A DNA stretch of 64,000 nt from Woeseia sp034521225. Lineage in GTDB: Bacteria; Pseudomonadota; Gammaproteobacteria; Steroidobacterales; Woeseiaceae. A program made the position numbers and the translations under genes. The notes beneath the pieces were generated by a model. That model did no database searches, was not told where the DNA came from, and saw only the letters and a list, made by a program, of their open reading frames with translations. Positions 40,545 to 47,052 of the stretch are shown one piece after another. The stretch spans positions 1 to 64,000 of the forward strand of contig JAXHMR010000012.1 in NCBI GenBank assembly GCA_034521225.1, read 5' to 3'. Within the stretch, counting starts at the first letter, position 1; each line of letters opens with the position of its first letter.

Positions 40545-40566
40545 AGGAAGGAATCCTAACTAATAA
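40545..40566 (-). promoter_or_regulatory. Candidate operator/RBS motif before marR
   Basis: The minus strand reads TAGTTAGGATTCCTTCCT before the ATG, which differs from the motif before the thioredoxin-like gene (39884) at few positions. Both contain AGGAnTCCT-like dyads over the ribosome-binding site. Autoregulation and control of the redox operon by the MarR protein would explain it. Confidence 0.4.
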
Positions 40567-40718
40567 TCGGGCGATGTCAAGTCCCAACACCGGAAGCCGG
40601 ACGACGGTTCGTCAAGAAATGTTTCCAGGCTCACTCCCGGACGGAGTGCTCGGTTCGAATCGACTACAGGGCGCGTCTGGATTTCCCGTATCCAATAATA
40701 CGCTGCCGCTTGGCGACG

Positions 40719-40901
40719 ATGCGCCTCATGCACGGCAACTTGGGTCGGTTAATGCGCAAGAGGAAAGCGACCTTGGTCGCTACCCTCGTATGCATGGTGT
40801 GGATGCACTCAGCAATGGCCGATCCCGACGCCGAACGCGAATCCCTTGCACGCCTCATCCACGAGATCGAAACCCTCGCCCCGCTGACCCATGCCTCTAA
40901 G
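40719..40901 (+). pseudogene. RAQPRD-family integrative conjugative element protein, truncated
   Basis: The product starts MRLMHGNLGRLMRKRKATLV with a signal peptide ending SAMA. It continues DPDAERESLARLIHEIETLA then PLTHAS, matching the conserved start of TIGR01690 RAQPRD proteins (ADAERxALARLIHELDALxPLI). These are exported proteins of ICE type IV-like conjugation loci. The rest, including the RAQPRD motif, is cut by an IS5 right end at 40905. An alternative start is ATG 40752. It is direct evidence of a former conjugative element. Confidence 0.75.
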
Positions 40902-40904
40902 TAC

Positions 40905-40950
40905 ACCCGCCACCCGACTCCTGCCGGGTATGGAGTCATGCAACAAGGCC
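40905..40950 (+). mobile_element. IS5-family right-end fragment
   Basis: Only the terminal segment CACCCGACTCCTGCCGGGTA then TGGAGTCATGCAACAAGGCC remains. It abuts the RAQPRD stub. Confidence 0.75.
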
Positions 40951-41051
40951 TACGTAAAGCCCGACAGATGCAGAGTAATTCGTTCGGAAATGCGTCGGTT
41001 CTTGATGCAATTGGCGAGTTAAATACTGGATCGTCCGGGCCAGTACTGCAT

Positions 41052-41471
41052 TCACTTTTCCTCGATTCGGCGCAGCGCCTCTGCGGGCGTGACGATGGAA
41101 GTTCCTTCGCAGCCGGCAATCTCGAGCAGATCCTGATCCCCGGAGACTGCGAGCTCCGCCGTCGCAGCGAGCGCGCATGCGAGGACGTGGTCATCGTCGG
41201 GGTCACGCGAGATGCGCGGGACGGTCACGGGCTCGATCAGCTCGATGGCCTCGAGATAATCGGCGAGAATCTCGCGCGAGGTCTTGCCGATCGCGGCGAG
41301 ACGCCGGCTCAATGCCGGCCGGGTGATCACATCGGTGAGCTCTTCGAGGAGCACGGGGCTGCTATAGAGCGTGAGGCTCTCGTGCCGGCGAATTGCTTCG
41401 AGCAATCGATACGGCGTACTGCGCCAAAGCAGCGCGGAGATCACCACGTTGGTATCAAGAACGACTCGCAC
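41052..41471 (-). CDS. PIN-domain toxin, VapC-like
   Basis: A 139-residue protein if started at GTG 41471: VRVVLDTNVVISALLWRSTP with the first catalytic Asp, then SSPVLLEELTDVITRPALSR and the acidic motif SRDPDDDHVLACALAATAEL, then AVSGDQDLL. This is the PIN RNase pattern. Longer upstream frames to 41540 overlap the antitoxin gene and look unnatural. The toxin start is 4 bp after the antitoxin stop. In the family it cleaves RNA and is held inactive by the upstream partner. Confidence 0.85.
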   Translation of the reverse strand: MRVVLDTNVVISALLWRSTPYRLLEAIRRHESLTLYSSPVLLEELTDVITRPALSRRLAAIGKTSREILADYLEAIELIEPVTVPRISRDPDDDHVLACALAATAELAVSGDQDLLEIAGCEGTSIVTPAEALRRIEEK

Positions 41472-41475
41472 GCGA

Positions 41476-41727
41476 TCACTTCTGTTCTTGTTGCTTGCGT
41501 GCGCGCCGTTCGGCGCGTGCCGTCTTGATCTCGGTGGCAACCTCTTTTCCAGTCATCGGCTCGACGCCTGCGGCGTCGAGCGCCGGCGCGATCGCAAGGA
41601 GCCGATCGAGGGCGGCCCGTTTCCTTGCCTTGGTGGCGAGAAAATCCACGAAATCTTCGACTTCCGCGCGCTGTTGCGGCGGCAAAGCCTGGAGCTTCTC
41701 GAAAAGCATCTGTTCGTTGCTGCTCAT
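41476..41727 (-). CDS. DUF2281-like antitoxin
   Basis: An 83-residue, charged helical protein: MSSNEQMLFEKLQALPPQQR then AEVEDFVDFLATKARKRAAL. The EKLQxLPPxxxxEVxDFVDFL pattern is typical of DUF2281 proteins that precede PIN toxins. The C-terminal half would wrap the toxin. Intact and in the usual antitoxin-first order, 4 bp before the toxin. Confidence 0.8.
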   Translation of the reverse strand: MSSNEQMLFEKLQALPPQQRAEVEDFVDFLATKARKRAALDRLLAIAPALDAAGVEPMTGKEVATEIKTARAERRARKQQEQK

Positions 41728-41776
41728 GGTTCGCTTCTCTTTTGGTCGACTCTCTCTATAACAGTATCGAGCATGT

Positions 41777-41886
41777 GGGGTGCGAATTCCAATTCATGGC
41801 CAAGCCCTTCGAAAAGTCTGAACTGCTCAGGATCACCTGGGAACTATCGCCGGAGCCCCCGAAATCGAATTGGATGTCACACTTTT
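41777..41886. repeat. Dispersed repeat R3, copy 1
   Basis: About 110 bp with TTCATGGCCAAG, CTTCGAAAAGTCTGAAC and CCGAAATCGAATTGGATGTC recur at 46251-46344. The minus strand is open in both copies (CDIQFDFG..., SDFSKxLAMNWNSHP), and many differences fall at third codon positions, suggesting a former coding end shared by mobile elements. It abuts IS5 copy F. Confidence 0.6.
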
Positions 41887-42496
41887 GGACCTTGGTGCAT
41901 GGCTCGCCTCCCGAGCTACGATGATACAACCCTCCCGCCCACGGAGAACGCCGTGCCACAGATATATCTGCAGCGTAACCAGCTGAAGTATACGAAGAAA
42001 CAGTATCGTGTCCGGAACTGGAGGGAATACGAGGCCGGGCTCTGCAAACGCGGTGACCTGACAATTTGGTTTTCAGAAGATGCGCTTCGCGACTGGCATC
42101 CGCCGGTGGGCGCAAAACCCGGCGGCCAATGCCGCTACTCAGACACGGCCATTGAGGCAGCGCTGACTGTCCGTGCTGTCTACGGCCTCGCCTTGCGGCA
42201 AACCGAAGGTTTTCTTCGATCCGTCGCCAGGTTGCTGCAGCTCGACATCGAGATTCCCGACCACTCCACTCTGTCTCGCCGCTCCTTAACCCTCAAAGCG
42301 CCACTGCGAAATACGGGCGATGCTGGCAGCCCTGTACACATCCTCATTGATAGCACAGGCTTGAAAGCGCACCGCGGCTCGACTGCTCCGGCCGACAGGC
42401 GCAATCGCCGAACCTGGCGGAAGTTACATTTGGTCGTTGACGCGACAACCGCCGAGATCCTCACATCGAGGATCACGACGCACGGCACGCGCGATA
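41887..42496 (+). mobile_element. IS5-family copy F, 3'-truncated
   Basis: Starts with the full left end GGACCTTGGTGCATGGCTC and carries the N-terminal half of the transposase in one open frame (MPQIYLQRN-like start at 41954 through LRQTEGFLRSVARLLQ to LHLVVDATTAEILTSRITTH). It stops abruptly at ACGCGCGAT where the hipBA promoter begins. The right half is absent. Confidence 0.85.
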
Positions 42497-42499
42497 TAT

Positions 42500-42619
42500 G
42501 CTCTTAAGAGCGTATTAAGAGACTTTAGACGCCCTTAAGCGTAGATTTCCGTTGTGAAACGTCTAAATCATTGATACGCTCTCAAGAGCGGATTAACCTG
42601 GATAAGGCATCCTTAAGAG
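42500..42619 (+). promoter_or_regulatory. hipBA control region with repeated palindromes
   Basis: A perfect palindrome GCTCTTAAGAGC lies at 42500-42511, a near-copy GCTCTCAAGAGC at 42578-42589 and a shorter CTTAAGAG at 42612-42619. TTTAGACG (about 42524) and CGTCTAAA (about 42560) form another inverted pair. Regular operator repeats before a HipB-type gene suggest cooperative autorepression; the last copy would overlap the ribosome-binding region. Confidence 0.65.
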
Positions 42620-42622
42620 CAG

Positions 42623-42964
42623 ATGAGTGCAAAAAACACATTGACGCAAGCCCCTCCCTATGCCGTTGAGCAGGCGATCAAACGCCTTGGCAACAACCTG
42701 CGCACGGCAAGGCTGCGCCGCAACCTGACGATCAAGGACGTGGCCGAGAAGATCGGCACCGGCCCCCGCGCTGTCTCGGACGCCGAACAGGGCAAGATCA
42801 CGACGAGCATCGCGGTCTATACGGCGCTGCTCTGGGCCTTTGACCTGCTCGGTCCGGCCGAAACTCTTGCCGACCCGGCAAAGGATCTGGAGGGGATTTC
42901 CCTTGCCGGGCAACGTGAGCGGGCCCGCGCTGAAAATCCCGAGAACCTCGATAGTGACTTCTGA
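42623..42964 (+). CDS. hipB: HipB-type XRE antitoxin
   Basis: A 113-residue protein with a helix-turn-helix at about residues 20-75: KRLGNNLRTARLRRNLTIKD, VAEKIGTGPRAVSDAEQGKI, then TTSIAVYTALLWAFDLLG. In HipBA systems it binds operator DNA, represses the operon and holds the kinase inactive. Its stop overlaps the hipA start by 11 bp. Several palindromes precede it. It is intact. Confidence 0.85.
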   Translation: MSAKNTLTQAPPYAVEQAIKRLGNNLRTARLRRNLTIKDVAEKIGTGPRAVSDAEQGKITTSIAVYTALLWAFDLLGPAETLADPAKDLEGISLAGQRERARAENPENLDSDF

Positions 42965-44222
42965 GTGCTTCGTCTATATCGCCCTGCCCGGCGAAACGGA
43001 ATTCGTCACGGCCGGGCGCTTCGAACGCAAGACGGACCGCCATGGCGTCGCGACGGGCCGCTTTGTCTACGGCAAGAGCTACCTGGCCAGAGACAACGCG
43101 GTGCCGATCGATCCGCTCGACCTCAAACTCGGCACGCAGACCTACAGGACAACCCTGCTGGAAGGAGTCTTCGGCGCGCTGCGCGATGCAAGCCCCGATG
43201 CGTGGGGCCGGCGCATTATCGACCGGCGCTTCGGCTCACCGGGACCGGATGAGATCGACTATCTGCTGGAATCCCCCGAAGACCGGGCCGGTGCGCTCGG
43301 GTTCGGGCGGGGAGCGGAGCCGCCGGCCCCGCACCACCAATACAACCAGACGATGGATCTGGCAAGACTACAAGAAATTGCCGACGCGATTGTCGCCGAC
43401 GAAAAGCTGCCAAAGGTCGCGGACGCCGCGCAGGCCGACGAACTCATGCGCGCAGGCACGTCGATGGGCGGGGCCCGCCCCAAGGCCGTCGTCGAGGATG
43501 CCGACGGGCTCTGGATCGCCAAACTCAATCGCAAGGACGACAAGTGGAATCATGCGCGCGTTGAACGCGCAGCGTTGGAGCTCGCCCGCGCCTGCGGCAT
43601 ACAGACCGCCGAGAGCAAACTAACTGCGATCGGCGATCGCGATGCGCTGCTGGTCAGGCGCTTTGATCGCGAGAAAGTAAAATCAGGCTACCGGCGCGCC
43701 AGGATGCTGAGCGCCCTCACGCTCCTGCGCGCGGAAGAGCTCCCGGATGAACGCTGGTCATATGTGCTGCTTGCCGAAGAGCTGCGCCGGATTTCAGCGC
43801 AGCCGAAGACAGATGCGCCTGAACTCTTCAGGAGAATGTGCTTCAACGCGCTGATTTCCAATACCGACGATCACCCGCGCAATCATGCAATCCTGGCGAT
43901 GGATAATGAGTGGAAGCTCTCGCCTGCCTACGACCTGCTCCCCGACACACCGCTCAGCATCGAGGAGCGCTTTCTGGCACTGTCCTGCGGCGACCGAGGA
44001 CGGCTCGCCCATGTCGACAACCTGCTCTCGCAATGCGCCCGCTTCCTGCTCAAACAGGACGAAGCAACGGTCATCATCAATGAGACCGAACAGACAGTCA
44101 GAGACCGCTGGTACGAAATCGCCCGCCGCGAAGGTGTCAGCGAGACGGACTGCGAGAGAATTCGCCCGGCTTTCGTGTATGAAGGGTTTCGGCTGGCTGT
44201 AGCAGATGAGGCGACACCGTAG
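42954..44222 (+). CDS. hipA: HipA-type serine/threonine kinase toxin
   Basis: A 422-residue protein from GTG 42954, overlapping hipB. Domains: N-terminal subdomain (GRFERKTDRHGVATGRFVYG), the regulatory Ser loop (AGTSMGGARPKAVVEDADG), ATP lysine (LWIAKLNRKDDKWNHARVER), catalytic loop (ALISNTDDHPRNHAILA) and the metal Asp in LSPAYDLLPD. All key residues of HipA kinases are there. Members phosphorylate glutamyl-tRNA synthetase or other tRNA synthetases and induce dormancy. The target here cannot be told. The ORF could be opened earlier at 42840, but GTG 42954 fits family length and the usual overlap. Confidence 0.9.
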   Translation: MTSECFVYIALPGETEFVTAGRFERKTDRHGVATGRFVYGKSYLARDNAVPIDPLDLKLGTQTYRTTLLEGVFGALRDASPDAWGRRIIDRRFGSPGPDEIDYLLESPEDRAGALGFGRGAEPPAPHHQYNQTMDLARLQEIADAIVADEKLPKVADAAQADELMRAGTSMGGARPKAVVEDADGLWIAKLNRKDDKWNHARVERAALELARACGIQTAESKLTAIGDRDALLVRRFDREKVKSGYRRARMLSALTLLRAEELPDERWSYVLLAEELRRISAQPKTDAPELFRRMCFNALISNTDDHPRNHAILAMDNEWKLSPAYDLLPDTPLSIEERFLALSCGDRGRLAHVDNLLSQCARFLLKQDEATVIINETEQTVRDRWYEIARREGVSETDCERIRPAFVYEGFRLAVADEATP

Positions 44223-44225
44223 ATT

Positions 44226-44537
44226 ATGGAAGGATCACTGGATCAGGCTGGTCAAAACAAGGCAATGGGACAGAAGCGAAAGCGCAATCACTGGGTCCCG
44301 CAATCCTACTTGCGGGCCTTTGCGGCTGACCCGCATCACCGCGAGAAGATTTGGCGTTTTAGCAAGGATGCCGGCGAGCCCGAACGCAAACCGATCAAAA
44401 ATGTCGCTATGCGCTTTCATCTTTACGCGCCCATAGGGGCGGACGGGCGACGCGATTACAGCTTTGAAGCAAGGCTCTCCGAACTTGAGAACATCTTTGG
44501 CGATCCGCTGTGGAACCAGCTTTGCACGGACATGGTG
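44226..44537 (+). pseudogene. DUF4238-domain protein, truncated
   Basis: It starts 4 bp after hipA (or at ATG 44265) and encodes KRKRNHWVPQSYLRAFAADP then KIWRFSKDAGE and YSFEARLSELENIFGDPLWN, the N-terminal pattern of DUF4238 (NHxVPQxYLRxFA). At about 44537 the sequence changes to IS481-like DNA. The frame happens to stay open through the mobile DNA to 44942, but this is a chimera. The proximity to hipA suggests a third gene in that operon. The function of DUF4238 is unknown. Confidence 0.75.
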
Positions 44538-44695
44538 CGACCAGCGATGCCGTTTCGCGTTAAGCGGCGACACACCGAACGAACGAACCGGGAAAACTCG
44601 TACAAGAGTAGCGGATCTGCATACGTACCACTGGCGCAGTCATTGCCGAGGTCTGTATCACCTGCCTGTCGCAGCCTGAGTACTAATTCGCCACA
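44538..44695 (+). mobile_element. IS481-like element, 3' fragment
   Basis: The last 158 bp match 4891-5048: GTTAAGCGGCGACACACCGA, GTCATTGCCGAGGTCTGTAT and the right terminal repeat AATTCGCCACA at 44685-44695. It interrupts the DUF4238 gene. Confidence 0.85.
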
Positions 44696-44985
44696 GACGC
44701 CCGAGCAGGTGTTTAGCGGGCGCTGGCAAGAAGTCGCCGCAGCGAAACAGCGCGCACTGGACGGCGCCTATCAGGCGCACCCCGAACGTTTTGTTGCCGG
44801 TCCGCCGAGGACGACAGCACCGCCGTCTATTGTAAAGTTCAATTCAATCACGTCCGAAGAACTCAAGGACGGCGCGACGGACGCGGTGAACTTCCCGACG
44901 CTGCCCGCCGTGCAAAACCGCATGAGAGCAAATGCAGCTTAACTTTCAACTAACTGTACGAAACAGGTTGACACGTTCCGTCTTT
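44696..44985 (+). mobile_element. Transposase C-terminal tail of another IS3/IS481-type element
   Basis: It encodes TPEQVFSGRWQEVAAAKQRA then AYQAHPERFVAGPPR, typical of the C-terminus of integrase-core transposases, with a frame ending at 44942. Then comes ACAGGTTGACACGTTCCG, which resembles a transposon end, at the border to the AT-rich island. Confidence 0.6.
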
Positions 44986-45088
44986 AATAAGCATATCTTC
45001 TTAAATCGATGCATTTTCTATTGTAGTCCAGCCTTTCCACGTTCTTATTATTTTCATCTTTTCCTTTTCGAATTTTTTTCAAGATAGT

Positions 45089-46108
45089 TTATTTTAAATA
45101 TGTTCTTAGAAAATCAATTTGTGCTTTACTCGATTTATCAAATAGAGAACTTGGATAATATAGTAATCCGAAATGCCCTCCATCAATATCAACCCATTCT
45201 TTTGCTTGGGTGATGTTATTATAAACAAATTGTGTCACTTTTGGGTTTGCTCCATTCATTTCATCATTGGTTGCAACAACCATTAATATTGGAGCCTTTA
45301 ATTGACCTGCAAATTGACCAAGGTTGAAATCATCAGGAACTTCAATGTTTGAAAATGAAACTACATTTTTCCAATGCGTGCCAAACCGACCACCATATTC
45401 AATAAACCAGTTATAGGCTGTTAAATCTGTTAATGCAGAAGGTGTTCCTTTTTGGTCTGTCGAAACAATTGGCATTTGTTCTGTGGTTGTATGTGGTAAA
45501 CTCATTATATCATCATTTAGAAGGGTTTCTTTAGCAAAAGCAAATAAACTTCCATCTTTATCTTCTTTGGGAATTTCTTCACCAAAAGCTGGAATCATAG
45601 TAACTACGGCTTTAACCCTATCATCGGTTGTTCCTGCTAGGAATGCCTCACGTGAGCTCAAACTCGCCCCCCAAACGGCAATTTTATTTTCATCAATTTC
45701 GGGTTGATTTGTAATAAAATCGATAGCATCAATATAACCTCTAGATTGAACCCAAAAATTAATTTCTTGACGTGGTTCTCCATCACTAACCCCTAAATTT
45801 CGATGATCATATAGTGCAACAGCAAAACCAGCTTCTCTAAATTTTTCCGCATATTTATCGGCTGTCATCCCGTTGATGGTAGTTGTAAATCCGTGAGCCA
45901 TTATAACCACGGGTTTTTTATTCGATTTATCCTCTGGTAAGTATAACCTCCCTCTAAGAATGGCTCCTTGTGATTTAAATTCAATATTTCTGTACATAAT
46001 ATTTTGAATTGCTTCAGATTCCAAAGTTGCTTTTGGTTTTTGATTGTTACTACAAGCCCAAAGAGCAGCTGTGAAAATTACCAATATAATTTTGATTACA
46101 TTATTCAT
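45089..46108 (-). CDS. AT-rich lipoprotein alpha/beta hydrolase, probably transferred
   Basis: A 339-residue protein with a lipoprotein signal (MNNVIKIILVIFTAALWACS, lipobox LWAC). The mature part has the hydrolase fold: KKPVVIMAHGFTTTINGMTA (oxyanion HGF), nucleophile Ser in VWGASLSSREAFLAG, acid in VVATNDEMNGANPK and His in DIDGGHFGLLY. It resembles dienelactone-hydrolase/DUF-type alpha/beta hydrolases common in Bacteroidota. Base composition is unlike the window: 21 G+C in the 60 bases from 45121, against 43 in 60 from 53281. The gene is intact, flanked by mobile-element debris on both sides and by the tail of a second AT-rich gene. The substrate is unknown. Confidence 0.85.
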   Translation of the reverse strand: MNNVIKIILVIFTAALWACSNNQKPKATLESEAIQNIMYRNIEFKSQGAILRGRLYLPEDKSNKKPVVIMAHGFTTTINGMTADKYAEKFREAGFAVALYDHRNLGVSDGEPRQEINFWVQSRGYIDAIDFITNQPEIDENKIAVWGASLSSREAFLAGTTDDRVKAVVTMIPAFGEEIPKEDKDGSLFAFAKETLLNDDIMSLPHTTTEQMPIVSTDQKGTPSALTDLTAYNWFIEYGGRFGTHWKNVVSFSNIEVPDDFNLGQFAGQLKAPILMVVATNDEMNGANPKVTQFVYNNITQAKEWVDIDGGHFGLLYYPSSLFDKSSKAQIDFLRTYLK

Positions 46109-46135
46109 ACGTTGGACCGTTTATGCTCTATCTCG

Positions 46136-46250
46136 TTATTTATTAAAAACATATTTTATTCCTTCTGCATAAGAAATTGGGTATGTATTTTCGTAATTGC
46201 TATTTGTGTATTCAATTGATTTAACTAACAACCAATGCATCAAACCTGTT
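46136..46250 (-). pseudogene. C-terminal tail of an AT-rich foreign gene
   Basis: The minus strand is open from the repeat boundary at about 46250 and encodes LLVKSIEYTNSNYENTYPIS then YAEGIKYVFNK before a stop at 46136. Composition matches the hydrolase gene, which starts 27 bp later on the same strand. It looks like the end of an upstream operon gene from the same donor, cut by the repeat. The family is not recognised. Confidence 0.55.
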
Positions 46251-46344
46251 GGGTGCGAATTCCAGTTCATGGCCAAGACCTTCGAAAAGTCTGAACCGCT
46301 CAGGACGACTTGGGAACTATTGCGGCAGCTTCCGAAATCGAATT
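46251..46344. repeat. Dispersed repeat R3, copy 2
   Basis: Similar to 41777-41886, including GGGTGCGAATTCCA and CCGAAATCGAATTGGATGTC. It marks the right edge of the AT-rich island and runs directly into the element-end repeat at 46345. Confidence 0.6.
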
Positions 46345-46485
46345 GGATGTCACAATTTTGTCACAGTGCGAACGTTCTCCAACGTGTTATTGCGTGATCT
46401 TGTGTGAACAATCGTGATTCTATGTGATTGATGCAAAAACTGTTATTCTTTCAAGCTCCTGATAACTAACGAGTTGATAATTGCG
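46345..46485 (+). repeat. Element-end repeat upstream of att copy 3
   Basis: Similar over about 140 bp to 8560-8700, ending directly at the tRNA-Pro fragment. Differences are scattered substitutions and small indels, so the two copies have diverged for some time. Confidence 0.7.
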
Positions 46486-46530
46486 TTCGGGAGGCAGGGG
46501 CCGGAGGTTCAAATCCTCTCACCCCGACCA
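46486..46530 (+). repeat. Attachment-site repeat 3: 3' half of tRNA-Pro
   Basis: Same 45 bases as repeat 2, from anticodon loop TTCGGGA to ACCA. An integrase-like start codon lies 111 bp downstream, the usual spacing for tRNA-targeting integrative elements. Confidence 0.85.
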
Positions 46531-46641
46531 GATTTTCCCCTCCTTTTCAATCACTTAAAAGAGCACCATTACGGTGCAGGGTTCCTTACAGAGTGCTTGC
46601 CACACTTTTGTCACACTCGTTTCCGACGCAAAGAAGAGACG

Positions 46642-46719
46642 ATGGCAAACTATCGCAAGCGCGGACCCCGCCAGTGGCAGGCGCAGGTTCGAAAGCGGGG
46701 CTACCCGCTACACATCGAG
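46642..46719 (+). pseudogene. Tyrosine integrase, N-terminal stub
   Basis: ATG 46642 opens MANYRKRGPRQWQAQVRKRG then YPLHIE, the characteristic start of phage/ICE-type tyrosine integrases with an arm-binding domain (MAxxRKRGPxQWQAQIRxxGYP). It is cut after 26 codons by IS5 copy G. A purine-rich AAGAAGAGAC precedes the start. The catalytic domain is gone, so the element that used att copy 3 cannot excise by itself. Confidence 0.75.
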
Positions 46720-47016
46720 TGCGACCAGCGAGATGCGAACATCCGACACATCGATCGTGTCGGTCAACGCTGTTGGCAGAGAGAATCCGGCTACACGCGG
46801 CGAAATTTCGTCGAAACCGCCGTGTCGCGCTTCAAGAATGAATTCGGCGCTACCCTTGGAAGCCGCACTATGCAATCACAGGTCATTGAGGTCCGTATTG
46901 CTTGTTCAATTCTGAACACGATGACGAAGCTCGGAATGCCCGATGGGCACTGCGTCTCCTGAAAAGAAACACCTGCCACCAGACTCCGGCCTAAAATGAA
47001 GTCATGTAACAAGGCC
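46720..47016 (+). mobile_element. IS5-family copy G, 3' fragment
   Basis: It matches the last quarter of the transposase (ESGYTRRNFVETAVSRFKNE) and the right end, here GTCATGTAACAAGGCC. It fuses in frame with the integrase stub, making a chimeric open frame without meaning. Confidence 0.8.
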
Positions 47017-47052
47017 GTCCTCACATCACAGTGCTGTACCCGCACGGGGCCG

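Noticed and set aside
40710..41528. A 272-codon plus-strand frame covering the RAQPRD stub and beyond
   Set aside because: Only the first 60 or so codons are RAQPRD-like. The rest runs through an IS5 end and antisense to the PIN toxin gene.
46474..46962. A 162-codon frame from the att site through the integrase start into IS5
   Set aside because: It is a chance fusion of tRNA-derived sequence, integrase stub and transposase fragment.
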